Shown here piece by piece: positions 49,241-59,825 of a stretch of 64,000 nt of DNA. Both the position numbers and the translations under genes were made by a program. The stretch's first letter is position 1. Every line of letters begins with the position of its first letter. The notes beneath the pieces are model-generated. The model was given only the letters and a program-made list of their open reading frames with translations, made no database searches and had not been told where the DNA came from. Source of the stretch: Chlorella sorokiniana (taxonomy: Eukaryota; Chlorophyta; Trebouxiophyceae; Chlorellales; Chlorellaceae); the NCBI GenBank assembly GCA_025917655.1, contig CP084615.1:2232001-2296000 (forward strand). Reading direction: 5' to 3'.

Positions 49241-50591
49241 ATGGCCTTGGACGCGCCTTGAGGTGCACTCGGGCCCTAGAGCGTGGGCAGCCTGCACACG
49301 GCGCATGGCAGCAGCGCGCCCGACCCCTGGGCGGTGGGATGGAGGACGGCCCGCAGCCACGGGGAGCGCGCCAGCTGTGCGGCGTCGGTGGGCGCCTGGC
49401 TGCAGGCACCGTCTGCGCCGTACCTAAACGGGCCACTGAGGGGGCGGTGCTTCAGGAACGGTGCATGTTGGCACCATCGCACGCCGCCGCACACCCGCAC
49501 GGGACGGGAGGTAAGCATGGGGGGACAGGCGCGCGACGGTGCGCGGCAGGGGGCCGTCTCGAGGATGCGCGGAGTCTGCAGCGCCAATTAAGGGCATTCA
49601 CACCACCCAGGCATCAAACAAAACAAAGAGGAGCTTGGTGGATGCTCCGCCGCCCGCCGCCGCCAGCGGGGCCGTCGCGGCGCCCGTGGTATGGAGGCCG
49701 CAACCGGCATGGACGGACAGGCCAGGGAGCATGCCTGCCTGAGGTACATGCGGTGTCTGGTGACTGTTACAGAGGCGAGGCGCGGTAACGCGCTGGGGCA
49801 CACAAGCAGTGCACGCCACTAGCTCCGGCTGCTGGTGACTGGTGACTGTAACAGAGGCCAGGCGCGGTAACACGCCGGGGACACAGCAGTGCATCCCACT
49901 AGCTCCAGTACAACATGTAAGCATTGCGGGCGGGCGGGCGGGCGGGTTGTAAGCACCGGCGCAAGCGGGGGATCGGCGGTAGGGAAGCGGAGGGCGCCTG
50001 GGAGCACACCCAAAGCGCCGCCAGCGAGGCAGCAGACACGGGAAGGCAGGGAGGCAGGGCGCCGGTTATGCATGTGGGCACCATCGCACGCCACCGCAGG
50101 GGCCGCCATCACGGGTCAGAATGGGGATGGAAAGGGGGAAGGTGGGGCCCCGCAAAAAGGCAAAGAGCGGGCCGCTGACAGCCACGCGCCGCGGCCCCCC
50201 CGGCACAGTAGCCGAGAGGCGGCCAGACGGGCGGGCGGAAACGACACAGGGCAGGCAGGGGACACTGAAGCGTCATGCGGCGGGTCAGACAGGGATGGCC
50301 AGGGGAAGGGCCCGGGCGAGGCACGCCGCCACCAAAAGCAGCAACCAAGCCCGCCCCGGCACAGGAGCCGTGAGGCGGCCAGACAGGCAGGTTGGGCGCC
50401 GCACATGAGGCGGGGGCGAGAGGAGCTCGGCGGACTGTAAGCGTGGGGTGCGAGAACTTTTACACAATGATGTTTTTGCGGGTCCAGATACTATACAAAA
50501 TTGGAACGGATCATCTGTAGCCCACAGGCCAGTCACAATCAGCCACTCAAACGGTGGAGTAACCATCGGATGGTGGGAGCACACTGATTGG
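49241..50591. other. Intergenic, repeat-rich
   Basis: No supported gene. It holds a local tandem duplication (49,757-49,928) and the dispersed repeat also seen at 30,685-31,020. The last 150 bp before the tRNA are less GC-rich than the surroundings. Confidence 0.5.
49757..49928. repeat. Local tandem duplication, unit about 85-90 bp
   Basis: Two consecutive units, each running from GGTGACTGTTACAGAGGC or GGTGACTGTAACAGAGGC through GCGCGGTAAC to CCACTAGCTCC. The second unit is closer to the copy at 30.87-30.95 kb. Confidence 0.75.
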
Positions 50592-50690
50592 GCCGGATTA
50601 GCTCAGTTGGTCCTAGAGCGCAGGTTTCATAGAAGACTCGATTCTAAATGAACGAGCCTGAGGTCGATGGTTCGATCCCATCATCCGGCA
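50592..50690 (+). tRNA. tRNA-Met (CAU), elongator type, with 23-nt intron
   Basis: The acceptor stem GCCGGAT pairs with ATCCGGC (50,683-50,689), with discriminator A at 50,690. The D-arm is GCTC/GAGC. The anticodon stem CAGGT pairs with GCCTG around loop TTCATAA, anticodon CAU at 50,629-50,631 within one base. The intron (50,632-50,654) lies one base 3' of the anticodon, the canonical eukaryotic nuclear position. The T-arm contains GGTTCGATCCC, a perfect B box. The mature length is 76 nt. The sequence matches eukaryotic elongator tRNA-Met. All arms pair, so it is probably functional. Confidence 0.93.
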
Positions 50691-50695
50691 TTTTT
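50691..50695 (+). terminator. RNA polymerase III T-run terminator
   Basis: Five T residues directly after the tRNA discriminator base, as expected for Pol III termination. Confidence 0.85.
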
Positions 50696-52076
50696 GTTTC
50701 TTCATCTCGCAGCCAGGCCAAACCGAATGCCGTCTATTAGACAACTGTGTCCATTCCCACATCAGGTAGGGGCAAGGCATACCTGCGCTCTCGACTTGTT
50801 CCCCTTCACGGGCCCGCTCCTGCCGCCGACGCACGTTGCTTGCCGCCGCCCACTGTCGGGTCGGGTCAGGTGTTTTGTGAAGCCAGGCCACCACCTTCAA
50901 GGCTCGCACAGGACCCGCCCCAAGCCATCAGAACCTTGATGGCCAGGCTGTTGCTGATGCCGTCGCTGCTGGTGCCGCGGGCTCCAAAGAGGGTCCGTTT
51001 TCTCGTCTTAGACGGATGGTTTTGAGTTTAGGCTCTTTGGCACGGGGCAGGTCGTCCCTCTGGCCGTCGGGTGGCACAGGCTGAGGTTTCGTTGCGAGCA
51101 CTACGAGCCCCAGGCGAGCCCGTACGCAGTACATGATGCAGTACGCCTACTCACGCAGCTCTGGGAGCCCTCCTGCTCTGCCCCCTCCTTGATCAAGCTG
51201 CTGTAAGGCTTGAAATGAGTGGGAAGGCTGCGAGCCCCGGGCACGAGTTCCACAGCCGACACTTCCCCAGCCATCTGCCGCCATCGCAAATGTCGCCGCG
51301 CAATTTCTGACTCTGACGTAACCACTTCCTCTGCACCAGAAACTGAGCTCACGCTCTCAAGGCCAGTGTGAGCGGCAAAGCTGTGTGTGCACAGGAGGGG
51401 AGAGCAGAGAAGGAGAGCGCAGAGAGTGGGTAGCACCTGGCGGGAGCGGCGAGGCCGCCGGTGGTATGATGTGGCCCCAAGCCCCAAGCACCAGACCACA
51501 TGTACGGGCTCGTGTTATCCTAATACGTCACTTGGCACGGGCTGGAGTTTCTAAGTTGGAGCCCAGCCTGGTGCTGCACCCTTCCACCCCCATGCCGCCC
51601 GCTGCCGCCTGGCTGTCGCGCAGCACCCACGTCCCCAGCCCCTGTCGTTACCTGCCAGTGTTTACCAGGATGCAGCCTTGACGCTCCCTAGATCTCGAAC
51701 ACAGCTGAAACCGGTCCCAAAATCATCAAAATTTCGAATCCCAGCCCCCTATCCCCCATGCTGCCTGCGCTGCGCAGCACCCACAAACCCATCCCCGCCC
51801 TCCAGCCCCTCCCCCGCCCATTCGCACCGCTCGTCCATCATGAACAATGTTACTGAACAGCATGGGAAGGCTGCAAGCCGGGCAAAGGCCCCCCGGGGCG
51901 GGGCAGCCATGTGCAACCCTGGTTGCAAGGGCGGGTGCCGTTTCCCTCCCTTTCGGCTTTCCACCAGAGTTTGACCGGCCCTTTTGCGCGGTCTCCCCGC
52001 CCTCACCGCACCCTCTGGCGCTGCTCGCGGAGCCCGATCGCGCTAAGGAGGCCCAGCGGCGCGGCGACCAGCACCA
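50696..52076. other. Upstream region of the ARID-like gene, shared with 36-kb copy
   Basis: No supported gene. The stretch at about 51,150-51,560 matches 36,500-36,095 inverted, and 51,730-51,840 matches 36,070-35,960. It therefore belongs to the duplicated unit and probably contains the promoter of the gene starting at 52,077. A minus-strand frame here has a plus-strand counterpart at 36,186-36,581, but the encoded sequences diverge and I do not treat it as a gene. Confidence 0.45.
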
Positions 52077-55000
52077 ATGGCGTCTCCGAGGCGCCGTAAG
52101 GGCAAGGAGCCCATCGCGGAGTACGGTGAGCTGGCCTGGGAGCCCTCGGAGCCCTAGGGCCCTGCCCTGCTGCCCAGGCCTGCTGCAGCCTGCCGCCGCC
52201 TGCACTGGCCTGCACTGGGCTGCCTGCAACCAGCCTGCCAAGGTTGTTTTGCTGATGCAGCAATGCTACAGGGCAACATGTGATTCTTAGTCTGCGCCTG
52301 CCTGCCCCATCCGCCGCAGGCGACCCGCCGGCGCTGGCGTTCCTGCCGCTGCCGCCGCTGCCGCCGCTCCTGCCGCCGCACGAGCTGGGCGGGCGCGCGA
52401 GCAAGCGCCAGAAGGTGGGTGTCAAGCCGCATGCGTACTGGTTCATGCAGGGCTGGTTGTGGTGTATAGATCGGGCCCGTACAACAGCCGACAGCGCTGC
52501 ATTCTCCCACCCTTGCAATAGCTCAAGCCTGGGGAGGTGAAGCTTGTGCGCCTGACAGCTGCCACTGTGGCACCTAACAGTGGCAACAGGAACGATCGCT
52601 GGCTGATGGAGTCGCACAAATGGGCGACGGTGAGCACGGTGGAGGAGGCGGACGCAGCGCTGCACCGCCAGTTATATGCCAGCGGCAGGCAGCCGCAGCT
52701 GAGACTGACCGACCATGTGCAGCTGGGCGACGCCGCGCTGCAGCCGTACAGCGGGTTCCCTATGGTCTGCGGCATCCGGGCATATGAGGCGGCCGGTGTC
52801 CTGAAGGACAACAACGGCCGATTGTACATGCACTCCGCCGACCTGGCAGCGGCCGAAGCGGTGCCCATCTACGGGCGCATTGCTGAGCAGGTGTTCATCG
52901 GCAGCGCGCTCGATGTGGAGCGGCAGCAACCGGGCTACGAGGTGGTCGATGTGCAAATAATGATGAACGAGCCCAGCGTGAGCGGGCTGCACCGCGACAG
53001 CGGCGGCGGCGCCGGCGGCGGCGACGACGGCGCCAGCGTGTGCAAGGGGCCGGCCAGCATGCGAGCCATCGCGCGTGCCAGCGCACTGCTGGACCCCCAG
53101 CAGGCGCAGGCACAGGGCCTGGGCGGCCTGGGCTTCAGCGCCTCCTCCATCGGCGCTGGCGGCGGCGCCACTATAGACCTCACCGGGCGAACACTGTTCG
53201 CAACGAAGTTTGCCCTGGGCAAGGACAGTGACTATTTCCACCAGGTGCAGGTGAAGCGCCGCGGCATTGCCAGCGGCTTGTACGCGCTGGAGCCCAAGCC
53301 GCAGGGGCCGGTTCAGCGCAAGGGCAAGCGCACGGGGCACTTTGAGCAGCGGATGGCAGAGGCGCGGGCGGGTGCGTGGCAGCTGCAGCCGCTCGGCGAC
53401 CCGCCTGCCGACGTGGTGCGCGACCTGGAGAGCGGCGTGATTGAGGCGCGCACCACGGGTGGCGAGATGGAGCGCCTGCACTCCTACTCCGCAGCGGGTG
53501 AGCGTTGTGGCGGCTGGCTGGGGCCCAGGAGCTGGCTGGGCGCTGGCTGGCTGGCCTGCGCTCGGCTGGACTTGCTGTGCAGGGACGGGGGCCCACGCCA
53601 GCCTGGAACAGCCTTTCTCATAGTTCGCACACCGAGCACCCCTGCCCGCCCCCTGCTGCCTCTGCCGCCGCAGGTAAGGTGGGCGGCGCCGCATCCATGG
53701 CCAAGGAGGGCCTCACAGAGACCGGCGAGTCCAAGCGGGCTTCCAACATGGGTGAGGTGGCGCTGAGTTCGCGCTGCACAGCCCCACATATGCAGCCATG
53801 CTCTTGTGCGATCCCAGCCAGCTGTTGTGGGCAGTTTGGCTAGGGGCGGGTGACCACTGCGCTTGTGTTTCTTCACCACCTGACTGCGTTATGCTTTTCA
53901 GGCAAGGCGGCGTGGGAGCAGAAACCCGAGCGCATGCTGGAGATCACCAGAGAAGCCAGTGAGTGGCCATGCCGCAGCTCGTGACTCGCTGGTGTTGATG
54001 TCTTTTGCACGGAACCAACTAAGCGGGGCAGCGCTTGCTTTTGGCCACGGCTGCAGGCAAGAAAGCTGTGAAGAAGAAGGCGGGGGCCCAGGCAGACCCG
54101 GCTGCGCACGGCGCAAAGAATGGTGGGCTGTGCTGCACTGCTGGTGACCAGTGCCTGGCCTCATGACTGACGGCTCAGCATCGCCTCTGCCAAGCAAGCT
54201 CTGATTGCAGCCGCTGCGCCCTCCCGCCACCTTCAGCCAAGCGCAACACCTGCCGGGCATGCATCTTCATGTTCCGCTCGACTGCCCAGGACGAGGAGGA
54301 GCTGGAGGAGCTGGTGCGGGAGTCGCAAATGGGCAAGTTCCCCTGCCAGGGCTGGTGCGACGGGCACCCGTTCCAGCACGACCTCCCGGGCGGCAGGAAG
54401 AGCCGCCAAGGCCGCTGGCTGGAAGAGGGCAAGGTATGCGACGCCGTGGCCGAGGACTTCATCCTCAACCAGCCCTTGGCCAAGAAGAAGGACAACAGCG
54501 GCCGCCAGAAGCAGGTGATCGCCGCCGGCGACGGGTAGAGCGGCGCTGCCAGCGGCGCAACTCATGACATGCTGCCGGCTGCCGCCCTTGCTCCTCACAT
54601 ATGAACCCTCCCTCTCCCTCCTTGCCCTGTCCAGCCGGAGGTGCCCGCCGACGCTGCTCCCAGCCTGCCCAGAAACGCCCCGTTCGGTGTGTCAGAGTGG
54701 AAGGCGCAGTACATGGCCCACTTTGACCGCAAGCGCGTGGCGAACCTCGTGCCGGTCAAGAACGACGGCTTGGCCGTGAAGCTGAGCATGGCACAGCTGC
54801 ACGAGAAGGTGCTGGCTGCCGGCGGCTTGAATGAGGTGGGCGCAGTGCTGTTGACTGCGCTTGGCCGCTTGCTGTTCTCTCATGTACGTGCAACTGCTGA
54901 GAGCCTGCCGTGGATGAGGGCCTCTGGCTCTCTTCCCTGCCGCAGCTGGACGCTCAGCGCTCGGTGGAGCAGGTTGGCGCTGGCTGGGAGGGGGTCGCGA

Positions 55001-55092
55001 CGGTGATGGGCCTGCCGGGCCAGGGCACCGCCATCTGCGCCGCCTACGACAAGTATGTGCGCCCCCTGCTGGTCGACAGTGACAGCGAGTGA
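52077..55092 (+). CDS. ARID-like protein with novel Cys/His module, nine exons
   Basis: Exons 52,077-52,125, 52,320-52,414, 52,522-53,497, 53,674-53,751, 53,902-53,958, 54,057-54,122, 54,237-54,514, 54,635-54,835 and 54,946-55,092; every intron is GT-AG and all phases agree, giving 648 residues. Residues 1-48 are basic/proline-rich (MASPRRRKGKEPIAEY). Residues 49-373 form an unrecognised region (STVEEADAALHRQL, AAGVLKDNNGRLYMHSADLA). Residues 374-440 are Lys/Ala-rich, like linker histone tails. Residues 446-484 carry C-x2-C-x27-C-x3-C-x2-H (TCRACIFMFRS, FPCQGWCDGHP). Residues 545-645 resemble ARID: LHEKVLAAGGLNE then WEGVATVMGLP and AAYDKYVRPLL, the Leu-x-GG, Trp and Tyr-x-x-Tyr-Leu landmarks. 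ARID domains bind DNA, so a nuclear chromatin role is likely but inferred. At least six degenerate relatives lie in this window. Confidence 0.8.
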
Positions 55093-56432
55093 GCCGTGAG
55101 GGCGCTCCAAGGAGGCCTTGTGGCTAGGGCGCCGCCAGCTGCAGCTGCAGGCACCTTGCGGGCAGCCGTGGCGTCCAAGGCTGCTGCCCACTTATGCAAC
55201 CGTGCCGCTCCTGACATGTCTCATAAGCAGGCACCACATTTCTTACCACCTCATATCAGCCCTCATCATTCTCATTTTACTCATTCAGTAACTTGTTTCC
55301 CACTGTAAGTTCGTTCACTGCTACTAAGCTTTTGGCGAGGGAGTCCAAGGCCCCAGTTGCGGGCGGGCCTGGCGCCACCTGCACTGGGCTGCCTGCAACC
55401 GGCCTCAGCGGCCTCTCAAGGTTGTTTGGCGTAGGCAGCAACGCTGCAGGGCCGCGTGTCATGCATCAGCCTTGCCTGCCTGCCCCACCCGCCGCAGGCG
55501 CCTGCATGCCGCCGGCCGAGGAGGGCGTCCCGCCGCCGCTGCCGCGTCGCCGGAAGCGACGTGCCATAAGTGGCTCCGAATCTTTGCGGACGTCATGGCA
55601 GAGGCACGCGCGGCGCAGGAGCCACCGCTCCCGTCGCGGCTGCCTTCCAGCACCGAGCTGGGGCGCATGCTCCCGGCTGGCCAGACCAGCGGGTGTTGCT
55701 GCCAGGGCGGCTGATGGACTGCCTGCACCCCGAGCCCTCTTCAGGCGAGTGGCCAGGCACAGTCGGGGGGTTGTGGTGGCGCTTTGGACAGGCTGCAACC
55801 TTGTCGACTGTGCTTGTTACACAGCGCGCTGTAGGCACAGTCCCAGCCTCAGCTGATTTCTGCTCAATGTTTGCTTTCTGAGCCATCCTTGTGTCCTGTG
55901 CCGTGGCTGCAGCTGGCGGCACCAAGGTGGGGGCCCCGTTGCCGTGACTAAGGGCGGCTACAGGGAGGCCGGCAGGCCGGCATCGGGCTGCTTCCATGGG
56001 TGTGCCGGTGTTGTGCAGCTGTCCGCAGCGGCGAATCAGCTGTCATTTCCATGGTATTGTGAAGGTCAGGGGCCACCTGCCCTCCTTTGCCAGCGCCGCT
56101 TCCCGCTGCCTGGCTCTCCCTCCTCTTCCATCCACAAACCTGTCGCCACCACCAAACTCACAACCCCGTTGTAAACATGGCGTACCCGGCAGGCCTGGGC
56201 ACAGCACCGAGAGGGCTTGCTGGAGTTCGTCTTCAAAGGCGGTGCGTAGCAGCCTTCTTCTGTTTGTTGAGACTGCTTCAGAGGTGCCTGTCGCCGATGC
56301 TGCCTCAGCCGGCCATTCAATCATGCACCGATCCTGTCCCAACGCATGCCTGCTCCCCCGCACCAGCCCGCGCCTTTGCCATCATCTCTCGAAGCGCGTC
56401 ATGCACTTGCGCTTGCGCGCAACACCCCTCTG

Positions 56433-56850
56433 GGGCTTGGGCTCCAGCGCATACAGGCTGCCTGCTGACGATGCCGCCATGCTGCACCTGAACCTGGTGG
56501 TAGCAGGTGCTGTTCTTTCCCATGATCTCTTTGGTGGCGGACAGCATGCGGCCCGTCAAGTCGATGGAGACGCCGCCGCGAGCGCCGGAAATGGATGTGG
56601 AAAAGCCCAGGTAGCCTAGGCGTTGCGGCTAGCGTGCTGCTTGCCCGCAGCAGGCGCACGCGCAGTGCCTCGGCTGCCTGGGCTTCTCCACATCCTTTTC
56701 CGGCGCTGGAGGCGGCATCATCATCGATCTCACTGGCCGCATGCTGTACGCCACCAAGGACATCAAGGGAAAGGGCAGCCCCTGCTACCACCAGGAGCAA
56801 GTCCAGCACGACGGCGTCGCCAGCGGCCTGTATGCGCTGTAGCCCATGCC
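56433..56850. repeat. Long quasi-palindrome, block 3
   Basis: Arms 56,433-56,620 and 56,666-56,850, inverted copies of ARID-family exon 3 with a 45-bp spacer. This is the block 3 counterpart of 12,771-13,195 and 46,852-47,268, with arms more diverged from each other. Confidence 0.75.
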
Positions 56851-57663
56851 CCAGGACACAGCTGTGCTCAATTGCAAGCGCATGGCGCTTCGAGCAGATG
56901 ATGGCAAGGCGCGCGGGCGCGCCCTAGGGCAGCTGCAGCCGCTCGGCGACCCGCCTGCCGCCGTGGTGAGCGAGGTGGGGTGCAACGCGTATGAGGCGCG
57001 CACCACGGGGGCAAGATGGCGAGCCTGCACTCCTACTCTGCAGCGGGTGAGGTGCTCGGGCGCAGGGGGCGCGCGCTTAGCTTTCGGCTGGACTTCTTGC
57101 GCTTGGACAGGGAGTCCTGCTTGGATCAGCCTTGCTCATGGCACTCAGTCTCCAACCGACTGGTCCTGCCCGCCGCCCCGCTGCCTCCGCTGCTGCAGGC
57201 AAGGTGGGCAGCGCTGCATTCAAGGGCGAGGAAGTGGTTGTTGTGGCTCAACTTGGCTTGACTGTGGGCCACCATTCTGTATGTTGCTTCATTTCGTAAC
57301 TTTTACTTGCTTTTGTTTGCAGGCAAGCGAGCTGAGAGCAGGGCTGCGGGTGTATGCTGGAGGCCGCCTCAAAGGCGGTGCGTACCAGCCTGCTGCTGTT
57401 TGTTGAGTGCTGCCTGTCGCCGCCGCTGCCTCAGGCGGCCCAGCCATGCCCGGGTTCGGCCTCAACGCCTGCCTCGCCCCTCAACCTGCACGCAGGCAAA
57501 GCGGGCGGCAAGGCAGCTGTTGAGATGGGGCGGAGGCCATTGCAGCCCCAGCTGTACACGGCGCAAAGGATGGTGAGCTGTGTTGGATGCACTGCTGTTG
57601 GTCTGTACCCCTTGGCCACTTGTCCAACCTAAGAGCGGCTTTGCCAAGCTGCTGCCTGCACCA

Positions 57664-58238
57664 GTGGTGGAGGCAGAGAATCCCATGCCGCCCAGGCCCT
57701 GGGCCTGCGCCTGCTGGGGTGCAAGGAGCACGCTGGCGCGCGAGATGGCGCGCAGGCTGGCCTGCCCCTTGCACACGCTGGCGCCGTCGTCGCCGCCGCT
57801 GGCGCCGACATCGCCGCCGCTGTCCTGGTGGAAGCCGCCCACGCTCGGCTCGTTGACGATAATCTGCACGTGCTGGACACGGTATCCAGGCCGCTGCTCC
57901 TCCACGGCGAGCGCACTACCAATGAACATTTTCCTGGCGTAGGGCCCGTAGATGGGCACCGCCGCAGCAGTGCCTGACTGTTGGCCCTACGCCAAGAAAG
58001 TCTTTCTTGGCAGTGCGCTCGCCGCGGAGGAGCAGCGGCCTGGGTACGTCGTCCTGCATGTGCAGCTCATCGTGAACGAGCCGAGCGTGGGCGGGCTGCA
58101 CCAGGACAGCGGCGATGACAACGGCGCAGGCGTGGGCAAGGGGCCTGCCCGCCTGCGCGCCATCTCGCGCGCAAGCGTGCTACATGCCCCCAGCAGGCGC
58201 AGGCCCAGGTCTGGGCTGCCTAGGCTCTTCCGCCTCCA
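57664..58238. repeat. Longest quasi-palindrome, block 3 only
   Basis: Arms 57,664-57,946 and 57,983-58,238 (about 260-280 bp each, 36-bp spacer) are inverted exon 3 copies. GGCGTAGGGCC at the inner end of the left arm faces GGCCCTACGCC at the inner end of the right arm. Confidence 0.8.
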
Positions 58239-59825
58239 CATCGGCGCTGGTGGCGGCGTTTGAATGGAGCTGCCCGGGCGCACACTGTTTGCCAGCAAGC
58301 ACATCCTTGGCAAGGCCAGCCCCTACTACCACCAGGTGCATGTGCAGCACGAAGACATCGCCAGCAGCCGGAGCCCCAGGAGGGCGCCTGAGTCCTGCGT
58401 GTCACAGCCCTTCCCACAGCGCACATTCTCACACCGACCGCTCTTGCCCGCCGCCCCGCTGCCTCCGCTGCCACAGGCAAGGTGGGCAGCGTTGCATCCG
58501 TGGGTAAGGAAGTGGCTGTTGTGGCTCAATTTGACTTGACTGTGGGCAACGATTGTTTGTTCCCTGGCTGCATTACGCTTTTGTTTGCACAGGCAAGGCA
58601 GCCTGGGAGCAGGACCGCGGGTGCATGCTGGAGGCCGTCTCCAAAGGCGGTGCGTCCCAGCATGCCGCTGTTTGTTGGACTCCTTGACTCCTTGATCTCT
58701 GCCTGCCGCAACTGCTGTCTAAGGCGGCCCAGCCATGCACCGTTTCCACCTCAACGCCTGCCTCGCCCCTCAACGTGCACGCAGGCCAAGCAGGCGGCAA
58801 GGCAGCTGCGGAGATGGGGGCGGAGGCCATGGCAGACCCAACTGGCCCCGGCGCAAAGAATGGTGAGTTGTGTTGGTTGCGCTGCTGTGATCAGTGCTCG
58901 GCCTCATGACGGCTTATTGGCGGCTCTGCCGAGCTAGAACTGATGGATGCCGCTGCGCCCTCCCACCCGCAGCCAAGAGCGACACCTGCCGGGCACACAT
59001 GTGCATGTTCCGCTCGACTGCCCAGGTCGAGGAGGAGCTGGAGGAGGCGGATGTGCAAAAATCGCTGCTGAGGCAGCTTCGTCTGCCACTGCTGGTGCAG
59101 GAGACGGCGCATGACAACCGGGATGCCTTTGCCCTGCTAGCAGCCCATGCTCTGCCAGCTGCTCTGCTGGCTTTGAATCTTGCCTGCCACATTACAAAGG
59201 AATACCTGAATTCAATGTAATCCCCAGCTTTATAATCTCCCAACCCAGGGCATGGCGGTTGCCCGCCGCGAAGCAACCCCACTGTTGCGCGTGCCAAGCC
59301 CTGCAGCCGGGCCTGGGGCGCCGGCCACGCCGACACCGGTGCCGCCTGGTCAGACTGCAGCCTCGGCAGTCAATGGATGATGCCCCGCCGCGCACTTATG
59401 GGGGCGGCAATAGCACTGTGCAGCGCACGCAGGCCGGGCAGCAGCAACAGCGCAGCCCGTTTGGCCCTGATCTTGCTTGTTGCTGGTGCCCCTAAGCCAA
59501 GCCGGTCAGGTGGGCAATGCAGCAGCATGGGGTGGCCAGCGCAGTGCAAGCGGCTGCATTGCCATTTGGGTGCAAAGCCCTGCTCCTGGTGGAACCCCCG
59601 CCCCCTGCCCTCCTCGACACACACAAACACACTCCTCATCTCTGTCTGCCTTCCTTTCACATCCAACCTGCAGGCGGGACTTAGGTGGGTGGAAATCTGT
59701 GGGCACACTGTGTACAAAGAAGAGCCGAGCTTTGCTTGCCACCCTGCTGATGATGGACAGGCGCCTCCGCAGCTGTCGTTACAAGCAGAGTACAGCATTT
59801 CAGCGTGCTGTCGTAGTGCATTACA

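Larger units (their letters stand above)
55340..59480 (+). pseudogene. Degenerate ARID-family exons, block 3
   Basis: Mostly plus strand: an exon 2 piece near 55,500, an exon 5-like piece near 56,200 (AWAQHREGLLE), an exon 3 piece near 56.69-57.0 kb, an exon 5 piece near 57.33 kb, a further exon 3 piece near 58.0-58.4 kb (KKVFLGSALAAEEQRPGYVV), exon 4 and 5 pieces near 58.49 and 58.6 kb, and a half module near 58.98 kb (DTCRAHMCMFRS) in which the second Cys is replaced by His. The variant tail DNRDAFALLAAHALPAALLA follows, as in block 2. Minus-strand exon 3 pieces at about 56,430-56,630 and 57,630-57,950 form palindromes with their neighbours. Stops and frame changes are frequent. Confidence 0.65.
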
